Source: Phlyctochytrium arcticum (taxonomy: Eukaryota; Chytridiomycota; Chytridiomycetes; Chytridiales; Chytridiaceae). Taken from it: a stretch of DNA of 64,000 bases. Made by a program: the position numbers and the translations under genes. This document shows, in pieces, positions 36,664 through 48,764 of the stretch. The DNA is taken from positions 248,001-312,000 of the forward strand of contig JAHLKI010000020.1 in NCBI GenBank assembly GCA_025602905.1, given 5' to 3'. The notes beneath the pieces were generated by a model that saw only the letters and a program-made list of their open reading frames with translations, was not told the origin of the DNA and made no database searches. Each line of letters begins with the position of its first letter. Positions within the stretch are counted from its first letter, which is position 1.

Positions 36664-38788
36664 TCAAGCATACTCTACTTTGCCATTGGAGCTAATGACG
36701 GGCTGTTTCTGAGTGGTGGTGTTGAATGCCGAAGTGACGGGCTGATATTCCCCAGGTTGTTTGGCGGCATACTCTGACTGGACCGCGGGTTGAGTGGGCG
36801 CGTCAAGGTGTTGGGCAGGGAGAGTAGATGAGAGGGAGGCACCACTGGATACAGCGGGGAGGGAGGGGGACTCGGCGGCGGGGGGGAGGGGAGTTGCGTG
36901 CGGGACTTGGGATTGAAGGGTTGGGTAGAGAGACGGGGATGCCGAGGCCGAGTCACCTCCGTTGGGACTGGTTGGGCTGTCCAGACGAGATACGGAAGAG
37001 GCGGTGGAAGCATCCGACATGCGGCGGTGAGGTGGAGTGTTGGTTCCATTGCTGTTGTGGCCACTGGCAAGGGCACCTTCTCCGACATTGGCATTGTGGG
37101 CGCCGACACCGGATCCGAGTCCGGTTGAGGGTGCTTGGAAGGGAACGACCTGAGCCAAGGCAGCCCACCATGCCGCCGAGTCAGATACCGAGTTGGTTGA
37201 CAATTTAAAGACGTGGCGTTTCTTGCTAAACATGTGGTGTTCCTTGACTTCAGTCAAATGGAATTCTTCGGCCGTGACGCCCTGACCACCGTTACCGGCC
37301 ACGCCCACTCCCAGGGGAGTCAATTCGCAAGTGCGGAGCCAGATGCTGGTTTTGGGTCGAAATTCATGGGGGCCCTCGAGGCTGGGTCGCTCTTCAAACT
37401 CGTGAAGCCATCCGGCAGCAGAGAGGACATACCAATGTTCCTTCCATTTCTTGAGGACCTTGCTTTTACGCATGACGGGTCCTTCTTTGACGGATCGAAC
37501 CAATGCGTCCTCTGAACCCGGGTAGTCGGGGGCAAAGGCTTCAAGCGTGGCCGACTTGGCGAGGTGGTTGGTGCGATAGTTTTCCCATTCAATGTCGGGT
37601 TCAAGCGCATTGACGGCGTGCTGGAGACTGATGGTTGCACCGTGGGAAGTAGAGGCTACGGATTGAAGAGATGTGTAGGCCAGTAGCGCAGACTTGATGT
37701 TGCGCAGTAAACCCTTTTCCCAGGTCCCAAAGTTTTGCTCCAGATCCGCGAGATTGTGCGAGTGCGACCGGTGCTTGGCCGACGCTTGCTGGACATGTCG
37801 TGTCGTGGCTGTTCGAATATTCACAGTTAGTATTTATATCTTTGAAAAACGTTAGAGTAACCCTAATCCCTTCTGACAACATTCAACTCATGTTGCTCCG
37901 AAAAATCTTCCCACGCCCATCCATTTTCCCCCTGGGAAAATGCCCCCCTGCGCCACGCCTCGCTCTCGCTCGTCAAAAAATGACTCACTCCGCCGCCATT
38001 CGATTTTCCTTTGCAGAATCTTCCCACGCCCTCACTTTGTTCGGCCTCGGGAACCTCGCCCATCCAATTTTCCGCAGGAAAAATGGATGGGCCAACCCTC
38101 GCTCCGCTCGTCATTTTTCCTCCGGAAAAATGCCTCACTACGCCATGACTGTGCCGCACTCACCCAAGTTAGCGAGCCAAGGATCACCGGCTTCCCACGC
38201 CGAAGTCTTTCCAACATTCTGCGCAGCGGTAAGCGAGCGTTGCAGTTGTTTAATGTGAGTCTTGAGCTTGGTATCGTCCTTTTCCTTTTCCTTCTTGCGC
38301 GACTTTTCCTCGTCAATCAGTACAGTCATCTTTTTGTGGATTTCCTTTTCCGCGGCGCGAAGACCAGGCAGGGTCTGAGTAGCCAGGACTTTGTGGATGC
38401 CTTCATGTTCGGTGGCGAGCTGGGTGCAAGTTTCGCGAAGACACTTGGAAAGTTGAGCAATGCCGGGAGAAGACGCAAAAGCGAGGTCACGTTCACGGGA
38501 GGGGTTGTTGATCCAGTGTTTGTGAGTTTTCGTCTGGGATAAAGCCAGGGATTTCTCGAGCGAGGCCTGGTCGTCAAACTGGAGGATAAGGAGACGGACG
38601 AGGGAGAGCCAGCCGGCGCAGCGGGTGAGGATGAGTTCTGCGGGGTCCGGGGGGAGTTGGCCGTCGGCCACAGTGGGCGACGAGGGTGCTCTATATTGAG
38701 TAGGTCCGCCGCGGCTCAAGCGGTGGTCGTCAGAGTCCGAGTACGGGCCCGAGCTATTGGTCGTTGTTGTTAAAGATGCGGAAGACAT
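36664..38788 (-). CDS. SLM1: Slm1-like BAR-PH protein (eisosome/TORC2 effector)
   Basis: Plasma-membrane phosphoinositide-binding adaptor; in yeast Slm1/2 link PI(4,5)P2 and membrane stress to TORC2. Two exons (37809-38163 is intron) join in frame to 589 residues. Residues about 50-350 are helical, BAR-like (ELILTRCAGWLSLVRLLILQ; LGTWEKGLL-type helices around FGTWEKGLLRNIKSALLAY). The PH domain follows: EGPVMRKSKVLKKWKEHWYV, WLHEFEERPS, HVFKLSTNS, AAWWAALAQVVPF. The tail of about 170 residues is serine/proline-rich. Order and content fit fungal Slm1. The intron is the longest spliced within this gene and is unusual (separate entry). Confidence 0.9.
37904..38147. repeat. palindrome-rich imperfect repeat inside the SLM1 intron
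   Basis: The 355-nt intron holds three hairpins: 37922-37942 (arms CATTTTCCC / GGGAAAATG), 38058-38092 (16-nt arms, one mismatch, 3-nt loop) and 38112-38132 (arms CATTTTTCC / GGAAAAATG). Direct repeats link them: AATCTTCCCACGCCC at 37904 and 38017; a CTCGCTC..GCTCGTCA block at about 37959 and 38097; CTCACTNCGCC at about 37984 and 38135. The layout suggests about two degenerate copies of one palindromic unit. Confidence 0.8.
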
Positions 38789-39752
38789 TTTGTTTTGTTT
38801 TTCACGTTGAAGTTTGTCGGAGTTGTCTGCGCGCTGGCTTTTTATACTCTGTCGCTTTTTCGCCCGTTTCTTTCTCGCCCTCTCCAACATAAAGCGTGAC
38901 GTCAGACCCCCCAGTCACAGTTGCACAAAGCCCAAGCCACACATGGCCATAGCCCTGGTTTCAGAGTTCGGACGCCGAGGTTTTTGGATGGAGACCTTGG
39001 AGAGGACGTTGCAACCTGTATTATATATGTAGAAACGCTATAGCAGCACTTCCCACAGAATCCCTAGGGAAAGTCGTGGTCCAGATCCAGTCTGTGCCGT
39101 GATGCCCGCAGGTATAAACATGTGACTTTTGAGAAGCTTGGACGTTGAATGCCACGAGTAGCAGCAAATGCGTTGCGACATCTCGACTTTGTTTGAGGTG
39201 ACGACGACAACTGTACCGGCGATCCGTACGTCGATCCCCGGCTGGTCCTGGATTCCCCGCGACGTTGATCATCGGAGACTCGGGGTTTCGCGTTGGGCAT
39301 GTCCAGCAAAAATTGGGCATCTCACCACGGTGAATACTGCCAGGCTGCCATTATCTTGGCTATATACAGGATAGGCAGATTTGGGAGGGGAATGATTTTT
39401 GTGTGTGCAAGATTGGGATGACATTCCCAGGTTGATTGTTTTCGTTCTTCTTCCAATTATTAAGATTCATCAACTTATATATTTCTCGAATGGCAGGCTG
39501 CTAATAGTGACGGACCCCCACACCCTTCTAGCAAGCACTCTGGTTAGAAGTCATAAACCAGAGAATGTACCTAGGCCCCAGCATTGTACTTGAGCAAGAG
39601 GAGCTCCCGCCGTCTCAACGTTCAAATATTAACATATGCTACATAACTATGATACATTAACCATAACATCAAGAGATATGTAAAGTGGCCGGAGTTGCGT
39701 ATTATTCGTAAAAGCGAGTTCGTTTGGAAGCCCTGGGAGTAATAGCAGCAGT
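38789..39752. other. intergenic region between SLM1 and the transposon
   Basis: About 960 bp including the SLM1 promoter and the left flank of the MULE. Open frames in this stretch are short, unspliced and without similarity. No RNA gene was recognised. Confidence 0.5.
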
Positions 39753-39850
39753 GCGGCATCTATATCCATCCAGCGTTTGAGCTAATTCCATCCACAAGCC
39801 ACATCATTTGACTAAAGTGGCAACATTTTCGCACAGCCTCCGAGCTCCGC
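39753..39850 (+). repeat. MULE left terminal inverted repeat
   Basis: 98 bp beginning GCGGCATCTATATCCATCC. The reverse complement of 43150-43247 matches it at every position except one C/T difference at about 39831. Confidence 0.95.
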
Positions 39851-39941
39851 CTGAAAGTCCGATAGCGTGTTCAGATGTCCGGCTCAAGCTGGATATCCCT
39901 CGCTGCTTTATCTTTCCAGTGCACAATAGAAAGCATCAAAC

Positions 39942-42770
39942 ATGATTCCCAATCTACAAGACAGTTTGCAGGGAATACAAAGCGCACTCCAACACACTAT
40001 CGAAGGCGCTTTTAAAACCTTACATGAAGATATCCTGAGGACCATCGACGGGCGCTTTGAGAAGATCGAACAGAGACTTTTTGGATCCAACAAAGGAGTG
40101 CGGAGCAATCCACAACCTGATCACCTTGCAGTAGATTTGGTGAGTTGAAAGTGCCGATTCTCATTATAAACAACGTGTTTTTAATCTGTTTACTTCCAAC
40201 TGGACTAGGTTCGCGAGCCTGATGATGAGTTGTTAGTTAACGCTCAGTCCCAAATGCCAAACGAAGTGAGTTTGGCTCAAGAAGAATCGGTCAGCAGCAC
40301 AACTTCCGAGAGCATCCGGGACCCCTTGAGTGAACTGGGTACCAATGAGGACACAGAGGTCATTACCCAAACGATCTCAAATGGTAAGTACATACAAACA
40401 AGCTTCCGACCAATGAGGGTTTACTGAGGTTTGTCTGATTGACAGAGTGGGCACCACCCTTGCCTCCTGCTGGCCCGTTTCCAACCTTTGCGGCCGCAAA
40501 TGAAGCTCTTAATGAGCATGTTTTGTCGCATGGCTTTTCATTGGGAACGTCCAAAGTTATCAATCATCCCGAATCGGGGCAACGGATGGAGGTACACCGT
40601 CCCTGCGCTTATGCAGGAGAATACAAGCCCAAAGATGAAGGAGTACCTCTTCGGGCTCGCCAAAGTAGGCGTTGTGGGTGCAACTATCGTGTTGTTCTAC
40701 ATGGTGAAGTCGAGGAAACAACAAGCGAAGATGGCACTATCAAGTTCAAGATAGTGAATTGGAAAATTCGCGTCTCGCAAGCAGGACACAATGGCCATCG
40801 ACCACTCAGTCATTCTGCATTGTTGACATCTGCTCAAGCGCGCCAGGCCTCGCGAACGCCCAAAATCATGAGTGAGGCTCTAAATGCTTTGATTAGCGGA
40901 TCAAGTCTGCGGCACGTCGTGGACGACCTTCGGCGTCGATATCCCAAATTGCTCATCATACCGAAGGATATCCAGAACGCCCGTTCTAAGGCTATGGAGA
41001 AGCGTCTTGGCGGCGAAATGCCTGTTCCAGCCCTGCTTAAGGAGCTCGAAGCACAAGCTGTCACGGATGGGACGGTTGCCGATGTTACTGTGAATGAGGA
41101 AGACGTCCTAACGCATTTATTTTTTCAACCGCATGTAAGCATGTTCGCATTCTTCTGTTCCTGATGTCTTATTTCTCTTGTACTTCAGGCGGACCTGGGA
41201 ACGTTATTGAGGAAATTTGGAGACGTGCTCATTATGGATTGCACGTATCGGACAAATAGGCACTCTATGCCCTTGTTGCATGTAATTGGAATCACCGACA
41301 CGAACCATTCTTTTCCCGGGGCGTTCATGCTGATGGTCGCTGAAACCCAGCAAGATTATGAACTTGCTGTCAACAAGATCGGGAAGCGGCTCGATAAACC
41401 CCCAGCAGTAGTGGTTATTGACATCGACCAAGCGTTTATGAATGCTATAAAAATCGAATGGCCCGACACCTTGATTATTCTTTGCCGATGGCATTTGTGG
41501 CAAAATATCAAAACAAATTGCTTGAAAAATTTTAAAGGCGACGACGATAAACCCGACATGGAAGCTTTCAAAGACTTTAAGTGGTAGCGTAATGGGATTT
41601 GACATCGAACATTTGATTGAGTTTGCACTAAATACACTGATTTCTCTTCAATTCAGCAAGTGGAACAATTTGGAAGCTGCGACAACCGAGGAAGAATTTG
41701 AGAAACAATGGGTCGAGCTGGAAGACCAGGTTGACGAGGCCACTTATGAATACTTAAAGAAAAACAAATACCCGCGACGACACCATTGGGCGTCGTTTCA
41801 CCTTCACCAATTCGCTCATTGCAATGCTACAGCCACGTCCCGGGCGGAGGGCATGCATTGGGCGACCATCAAGCAGGACGGCACGGCCAATGCGACCATT
41901 ATCACCCTCTATGATACTATCAAACGGAACTGTCAGCGCCAATTGACAGAATACAATCTAGCGAAGGATACCGCCATCGAAAATCATCCTCGTCTCATAC
42001 TGAGTGATGGATTCTTTGAAGATGTGGTACAAAATGTGTATCCGAACATCATACGCATTATGCATGAACAGCGACGCAGGGCAAAGAGGATTATCAAGGC
42101 AAAGGACGATCCCGAGAGCATTCTGGGGGAGAGCGGGATTTTAGATCCTTGCTCTCGTTATCATCGCACTGTTCTGGGAGTTCCCTGCGCGCATGAAATG
42201 ATACCTATGATCTCGGGACCGGACCAGCGAATTTTGAAGATGTCTGACTTTCGAAGGCGGTCGCATTTACAGCAAGTTATCCCCGCGAATGCGGACGGAG
42301 AGATCCGCCCTTCAGATGTTCAGGAACCGCCCAATACCGCCAATTTCAGCATCGCTAGACGAGACCACCAGCGGAGCAACAAGCGACGAAAAATCGCGGC
42401 AGAACATGTTGAATCGGAAGTTCGTCAAAGCAGCCGACATTGCGGCATTTGCGGCCAGGCTGGACATGTCCGAACCACCTGCTCTGCGTCGAATTCGCAA
42501 CTCCCGGCCGCTGCATTAGTCACGGGACCTTTGGCCCAATCACCCATGGATAAAGATTCTAACCCTTCCTCCGGTCCTGTGCCGATGGCAGTAGCAACAC
42601 CAATTCTTCCGGTGGTGAGTATTCAGCCACTTCGGCGAGAGGCTCCGGAGTGTAGCATGTGCAGGCGAATGGGAGAAGGCGAGAAGGCGAAGGGACATGC
42701 GGCAAACCATAGTGTTTGCCCTTACCGACAGATCAGCGCTGCTGGACGTGCAGGCGCTTCAATAATCTAG
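39942..42770 (+). CDS. MULE transposase (FAR1-type N-terminus, MULE DDE, SWIM, zinc knuckle)
   Basis: Transposase of the surrounding element. The N-terminal exon encodes a helical segment (MIPNLQDSLQGIQSALQHTI). After introns at about 40141-40208 and 40384-40445 a FAR1/WRKY-GCM1-like DNA-binding region follows (FPTFAAANEALNEHVLSHGF, RRCGCNYRVVL). After an intron at about 41134-41189 comes the MULE catalytic domain: LIMDCTYRTNRHSMPLLHVI (first D), VVVIDIDQAFMNAI (second D), LCRWHLWQNI, and later ATSRAEGMHW (E). The intron near 41586-41656 joins FKC to KWNNLEAATTEEEF. A SWIM-like PCAHEM and a CCHC knuckle (CGICGQAGHVRTTC) complete the protein; a last Cys-rich segment begins CSMCRRMG. All joins keep frame, so it appears intact. 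Confidence 0.92.
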
Positions 42771-43149
42771 TCAAGGAATATCGCCGCTTGCTAGTTTAGT
42801 TCCCTCCCCCTCTGGATCATTTTCTTCATTGCCAACTTCATCAGCGTGTTACTTCCACTATATTATAGTTTATTCTATAGTTGAAATAGCTTATTCCCGT
42901 AGTCAAAAAAGATGCCCATGAATTGCTGAAAAATGCTGCCGATTGTTTGTGTGCAATATGTGGAATATATACCCGTGATCCTTTCGCAGACATCCAAGAC
43001 TCCGTTTGATACAGCCTGAGTCCAGAGCCTGTCACCCTGTGGACTTATGTGGGCAAGAGCAGATCCTGCAGAGGCTGCTGAGGCCCGTCCAGACTCCAAA
43101 CTCGCTGCCAGACTCCAGAGCGTCGCTGAGACTCTGGCTGAGACTGAGA
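42771..43149. other. MULE 3' subterminal region
   Basis: About 380 bp between the transposase stop and the right TIR. The part at 43080-43150 is rich in short copies of CAGACTC/GAGACTC-type heptamers, which could be transposase-binding subterminal repeats. No other gene. Confidence 0.5.
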
Positions 43150-43247
43150 GCGGAGCTCGGAGGCTGTGCAAAAATGTTGCCACTTTAGTCAAATGATGTG
43201 GCTTGTGGATGGAATTAGCTCAAACGCTGGATGGATATAGATGCCGC
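43150..43247 (-). repeat. MULE right terminal inverted repeat
   Basis: 98 bp, inverted copy of 39753-39850 with one mismatch. Confidence 0.95.
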
Positions 43248-43923
43248 CTTGATAACATCCATTCTGGACTAATTAAGTGACTCATTCCTGCTGTACGATG
43301 TGACACTCTTTCGGGATTTCGGGGCAACATCAATGTGCACTATTAGTTGGATATAATATTGGTCTTGCTTTTTTTGTGTACTCCTGGCTTTAGTTTTGGA
43401 CGCATTTGAGGCCCCGCATTTAAGAGTTCATCGTAGTCCCTGTCAACCATATCGTGTCGATTTGGCCAAGCGCCTGTCCCATTCAAACATCGCTGTTGCG
43501 GATCGAGACAATACGCAAACAAAATTCCATTGAACGATCCTCGTCCCCAGAGGGAGGAAGCTCAGAGTGGACCTATTAAAATTCTGGAAAAGTGCAAGCG
43601 AATGACAAAAAACAATGATGGACGGATTCTGGAAATAAACCATCAAACGGGGTAGGAATGTTGTTCAAAACCCATCCGGCGACTACGCGTATTCAGAAAA
43701 TACGGGTTTACCTTGTTATCCATGCCAAAACTGTTTTTAGTGCACTATTGTTCTAAACTAGGGCGAAGTAACAATTTAAAAACATCAGCCTTGTTTGGGT
43801 TTGCAGTTAAGTTTATGTTTAGTAGGAAGCCCCCCGGAAATGGGGTATAAAATGACACCCGGGAATACATCTCCCGCCTGCAGCTACCCAATATCGCACT
43901 TTGAGCAGTGATACTTCTACATA
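43248..43923. other. intergenic region right of the transposon
   Basis: About 680 bp leading to the small secreted-protein gene. A TATAAA-like sequence lies at about 43846-43851, some 75 bp before the start codon, and could serve as its TATA element. No coding sequence supported. Confidence 0.45.
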
Positions 43924-44643
43924 ATGAAGGGGGTTTCGGTAAACTTTGTGCTGCTTGCAGCTGGTTTTTTGTCAAGTCTCACGGCGGTGTCTGCACAAAC
44001 CGTAAGGAAATGATCCTGTCATCTACTTTCTTCCTTACTAAATGATCATTTCCCTTCAGACCACCACAGCTTCTCCTACTCCAACTGCTACAGCAGATCG
44101 TACGTACATCTTGCACATGTGTTATTATTCTAGACCAATATAACTCAATCATTGTACTTTATAGCCATGTTGACTGCCTGGGTGGTGGCCAGTATCAGCC
44201 GGAAGGAGGAGAAGATGATAAAGGTTGGCAATCATGACCGAAACCTGGTATGTGGGTTGGCATGCTCGCTGTCCTACACGCCAAGCATCAATACCACTGG
44301 GAGTACGCCAATGGTGGTGTGGACCCGTACTGCGTCCCCTACTTGTGTATGCCCAGACTTCCTGACGGGGCCCTTCCTTGCCGACCCCGATCCCGCCAAG
44401 GCATTCGTAAGGGCCAAACTCACGTCCCCCGGTGGCGAAACAGTTGCCACTGTGGAAAGGGATATGTCCGTTGCGGACGGGAAGACGTGGAACGCCGTTT
44501 TTGAGCTCAACGAAGCAGGAGGTATGGAATGGCAAGCAAAGTATGTTGCCGCTTCAGCTTCCGGGGCTATATCTGCCATGCCACTTTCTTCTGTGCTTTT
44601 GGCTGGGACGGTCTTGCTTTTCTCTGTACTCACGTCCCTGTAG
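43924..44643 (+). CDS. small secreted, probably GPI-anchored surface protein
   Basis: Begins with a clear signal peptide (MKGVSVNFVLLAAGFLSSL, cleavage near VSAQT). A short Thr/Ser/Pro exon follows (TTTASPTPTATAD), separated by two introns (about 44002-44059 and 44100-44163). The third exon encodes the mature domain with a few cysteines (CVCPDFLTGPF) and a beta-rich segment (TSPGGETVATVERDMSV). It ends in a small-residue site (ASASGAIS) and a hydrophobic tail (SSVLLAGTVLLFSVLTSL), the classic GPI-attachment signal. The stretch at 44164-44260 reads less well and might contain another intron. No family recognised; a cell-wall or surface role is inferred. Confidence 0.7.
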
Positions 44644-45116
44644 TCGTTAGTTTGTAGTTCAAAATGATACCCGAATACCCGAATCAAAATTCTTATGCTC
44701 TCGCGCACAAGCATGTGGGTTGTCCCCGAGTTTGACAGGAATTCCCATCAGACTTGGTCATAGTCTGCCCCATAGGCTTTTCCAAGCATGCTCTCCTCGT
44801 TATGCCAATGAAACCTAGCGTACTTTGAAGCTCTGAGAGCACATTAGAGTCGTCCGAGCCATACATTGAGGCCTGTTTTCAAGTCTCCTTGCAAGGTTTC
44901 CTCGACTTTCCAGTGACTGCGCATCGCATGTGCTGCGCACTCCGACGCCCGGCTCCTCTCAACGACGGTTCTTACATGCTGAGCATGGAGCAGTATACGC
45001 AGCTTATGTATAAAATGGGATGCGATCAGAGCAACACTATTTGGACCGTGAAGCCAGATACCCATACAATAAGAAGAGAACCCATTTTTAATGATATATA
45101 GTTCATAAACTTGCTA
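44644..45116. other. convergent intergenic region
   Basis: About 470 bp between the secreted-protein stop and the V-ATPase subunit a stop. Only short chance frames. Confidence 0.5.
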
Positions 45117-48100
45117 CTAGACTAGCTCAAGATTCCTCAGACTGGGCAAGAATGGTGGCAAAGGCAAAAGGTTCAAACTTTCTGCCTGTTCCGCCGTAAA
45201 ACTTGTTCTGAAATTCAACCCTGGAGACCAAAAACCTTTAGCAGTGCTTTCCTGTAATTTAATTTCAACATATACATACCAGTGAAGACGCAACGCGTGC
45301 AAGAAGGCCGAGAGTCCTTCCATGACCAGCAAGATGAAGATGGTCAAGGAGAACCACATTGAAAATGCGACAACTAATCCAATGGGTAGGAGAGCGCCCT
45401 TCAAAGCAAATGCATTCCCCAGAATCATGTTCCACAGTACCTCAGACAACTCTGTAAGTGGAAAGGAGGTAAATTCGCGATCGATGTCTTTCAGTGTGAG
45501 CTTTGGGTACTTACGGGCATGAGCAAGAGACAAAGCCCAAAGTCGCAGATATGACGCAGTGTTCGAAATGGCTCCCAAGCAAAATTCAATGGTGTGAATC
45601 ATTTGGTGAATCATGATCTCTCCAAAATCAAAATGCTAGAAAAACAGGCATTAGCATACGCAAAGGCTGTACATTTCAGAGCGAAATGGCAAGCTTTACC
45701 TCGTGACCGTCGTGAGACATCTCACCACCATGTCCTGCTTGCGATTCTTCAGATGGTCGGCTCTCCGGGCTACCTGAAGCTCCTCCCAAAGCCGGTGCCT
45801 CATTCAAATGTTCATCCGACAGACCAGCGTAGCCAAGGCCGCCCCTCTTCTCGTGCTCCTTCTTCAGCAAGTAAGGCTTTGCAAACAACATCCAAGGAAC
45901 ACAGACAAAGGCAACTAAAAGAAGGAAAACTTGCAAACCGGCCTATGTGATAATATGGTTAACGTTTGCTTAAAAATAATTTCACAACAATAATTACCTG
46001 TCCTCGGAATATCTGGTCTTTGTCGTTCACAGTTCCCGGCATTAAAAACATGTAAATCAGGGTGTTCAACAATCCCGGGGCTTTGGATGGGTCAGGCCAG
46101 TATGTGATCCACTTGTACAAAATAAGAATTGCGAGATAACCGAAGATGCTCAACATGAAGATGAGTTGTGGAAGAAATTCCGTGTAGATACTTTGGCGCT
46201 TGTTGAAGTAAACGTAATTGCACACATTTAAGCTGATGCCGAATGACATCTGGAGCGAATGTGAGGGGAAGGGTCATATGGGGAATATAGCAAACACACG
46301 TACCTGCATAACTCCAAATACAATAGCCATTTTCATTTTGTACGAGTTGGAAAAGAGGAGAGCGTTTTCGGAGCCGTGCCAGGCCTGAATGAAGATTTGT
46401 GAGTAAATATGACATCAGAAAAATTGGAGTGGGTGACTTACGGGGTCAACACCAAATACATAAGTCGACGTCTTCACCCCAAACATTCTAGTCACGCCGT
46501 CTGTCGAATTTCCACTACCATGAGGGTGGAACTCCCAACCACTTCCGAACAAGTTCATGGCCCGAGAGAAGATATCGTTGTATATCAGTCCCGTGTAAAT
46601 AGAAAACAGGCCCATCAGCAATATAATGTAGCGTCCTCCAAAGCACGTTTGCCACATCTACACAAATATGAGTTGTGAATTTGATGTGAGTTCCGCGAGG
46701 GACCATTACCTCTCCCTTGATTTTGCATAATTGCTTTTCTTTGATGACCATCCACGCGCCGAAGATAGTCACCAAGATGCCGTGACCAAAATCACCAAAC
46801 ATCACAGCGAACAGGAATGGGAAGGTGATACAAGTAAAAAGTCCGGGGTTGACCTCTCGGTACGATGCAACACCATAGGCGTCAACAATTTCTTGGAATC
46901 CGGCAGAAAACTTGTTTGTGCGATGGAAAGTTGGAGGCTCCAGGCGAGTCTTCATCTCATTCAAAATGGGAGGAATAGTGGATCCAGTCCGTTCCTGAGT
47001 CGCGCTTTCAGTATCGCGCCCTACACCTGCAAGCCATTGCGAAACATACCGTTACGCTCCGAAGTGCATATTGGACAGTATTCATGGAAAGCGTGGGACA
47101 CCAACCCTCCGCAATCAACGCTTTTCTGTTGACATCGTAATTGAACATGTTCATAGTGTGGTAGATTGCCTTCTCCTTTCGAACAATGGTCGACCAAGAC
47201 ACCAGATTTTCGGCAACTTTGATGAGTTCAGTACGCTTGGCGCCACGCGTGTTGTCCAAAACCTTGATGAAAATTAGGACACGAAACACTACGGACTATG
47301 TGCAACTTGCTTACATGCTTCAAATCTTCCAACCTGTTCAGAACCTCGACAGCATCCTCACGACGCTTATCAGAGCGCTCATCGACGGGGTAGATGGTAG
47401 CTCCCATGCTCTCACAAATCTTGCGAATCTTTGCGAGCAACTGTCGACCGTGGGCGAAAATGATAAAGACATTCTTTTGAATGACCTCGTCAGTGACGGG
47501 ATCCACAATTGGCTCATCGATTTCCGCGTAATTCATGTACAAATTGCCACGGAGTGCTCGGAACAAAATGCGCTCGAAAGTACTCATTCGTCCACGAGGA
47601 ATTACTCCAGCAACAAACCTAACACGGCATTGAGAAGATAAATAAGGTCATATATCAAGTATTTCACATACCCTAAATTAGCAGTACGCAGAGCGCCTTC
47701 GCCACGTTCCAGATTCTCACTGTCGTCAGGCTGTTCCAAAGCCCCGGCAGGTGCCAAGAGGTGAGTATCCTCCCGATGAGGAGTGCCGAGCAAATCGTCA
47801 GTGCGGGAATTTGCCTGAATGCACTCATGAGAATTTTGGCCCGCAATAAAGAATCACATAAAGCAGCTATCCTACCTCATCGAAGAAAATGGCGGTTTCA
47901 CGCAGTACATGGCGTAATTCAGTAAGTTCCAAATACCGCTTGTTCAAGGTTTCCAATGAGGTATTCATTTGCTGACTTCGCGCCTCAAACTCGTTGAGCC
48001 GGCCCTCCAACTCATCAATTTCTTGTTGAGTCCTGGACCGGGAGTAATACAAGCTACTATCGAGAGGACGAATAGCAATATCGCCTTTCTTAATTTGAGC

Positions 48101-48481
48101 TTCAAGAAATCCTAAAGACTCTGGATTAGCGATTCTTCACATGACGCATCACCGCAAATGATTTCTTTACGAAGTTTGCGCTCCATCTCATCTAAGCGTC
48201 GAATTTCGCTCACGAAAGCTCGCTGGAAAGCATTGACAGCTGGGTTCATCTAGAATGATGTTGGTGAAATAGTCATACGCGTGAACTGCACTGCTTCATA
48301 TTACGTCGCGAAATTCGATTTGTCCCAACTCCCCAAGCTCTGAGACTGTGGGTTGGGCAATCTCCAAGGGGATGTACAACTGGAGAAGCTGTTTAGTAAA
48401 AGTGCTTACTGGTAAGAGACAGCGCGTAGTGCTTACTTGGATGAGGGACATCTCCTCGGAGCGGAATAAGTTCCCGGCCAT
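45117..48481 (-). CDS. VPH1: V-type H+-ATPase 116-kDa subunit a
   Basis: Membrane subunit of the vacuolar/endosomal proton pump that forms the proton half-channels. Exon 1 ([15 protein letters not shown]) leads to [20 protein letters not shown] and the conserved N-terminal cytosolic domain with a coiled coil ([20 protein letters not shown]). Later exons give [42 protein letters not shown] and [15 protein letters not shown]. The C-terminal exons carry [20 protein letters not shown] with the essential channel arginine (SYLRLWAL), and end [11 protein letters not shown]. About 11 exons with short introns. Family assignment is certain; whether it is the vacuolar or Golgi isoform cannot be told. 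Confidence 0.96.
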
Positions 48482-48764
48482 CTTGCAGTCAAGCCTGGCT
48501 CGGCTCACAGTTCCAAAAGAGTAGAGCTACTGTCTTCTTCAATACAGCTGACTTTCAAACCCTTCTACGACTCGCAGGTGCAACGGCGACAACGCCAGGA
48601 TGATGAGGGTCCAAGACTTGGGTTCGCAAGTACGCAAGCTTGCCTCACCAGTAGGGTGGCTTAGACTCCGTTCCGCGACTTGCGCTGGAATTTGGATCGT
48701 AGACTCGGTCTACAGCATGAAGGATGAGTACACGACTTGAAAGTTTCAACCCCATTAGTCCGTC
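48482..48764. promoter_or_regulatory. divergent promoter (V-ATPase a / 48765 gene)
   Basis: 283 bp between two divergent start codons, so it probably carries both promoters. No specific element was recognised. Confidence 0.45.

Larger units (their letters stand above)
39753..43247 (+). mobile_element. complete Mutator-like (MULE) DNA transposon, 3,495 bp
   Basis: Bounded by 98-bp terminal inverted repeats with a single mismatch and carrying one spliced transposase gene. Near-identical ends and an uninterrupted reading frame after splicing indicate a young, perhaps still mobile copy. The 9-11 bp flanking target duplication expected for MULEs was not found: the bases left of 39753 (AGCAGCAGT) and right of 43247 (CTTGATAAC) differ. 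Confidence 0.93.

Noticed and set aside
39744..43256. target-site duplication of the MULE
   Set aside because: The nine bases on each side do not match, so no duplication is claimed.
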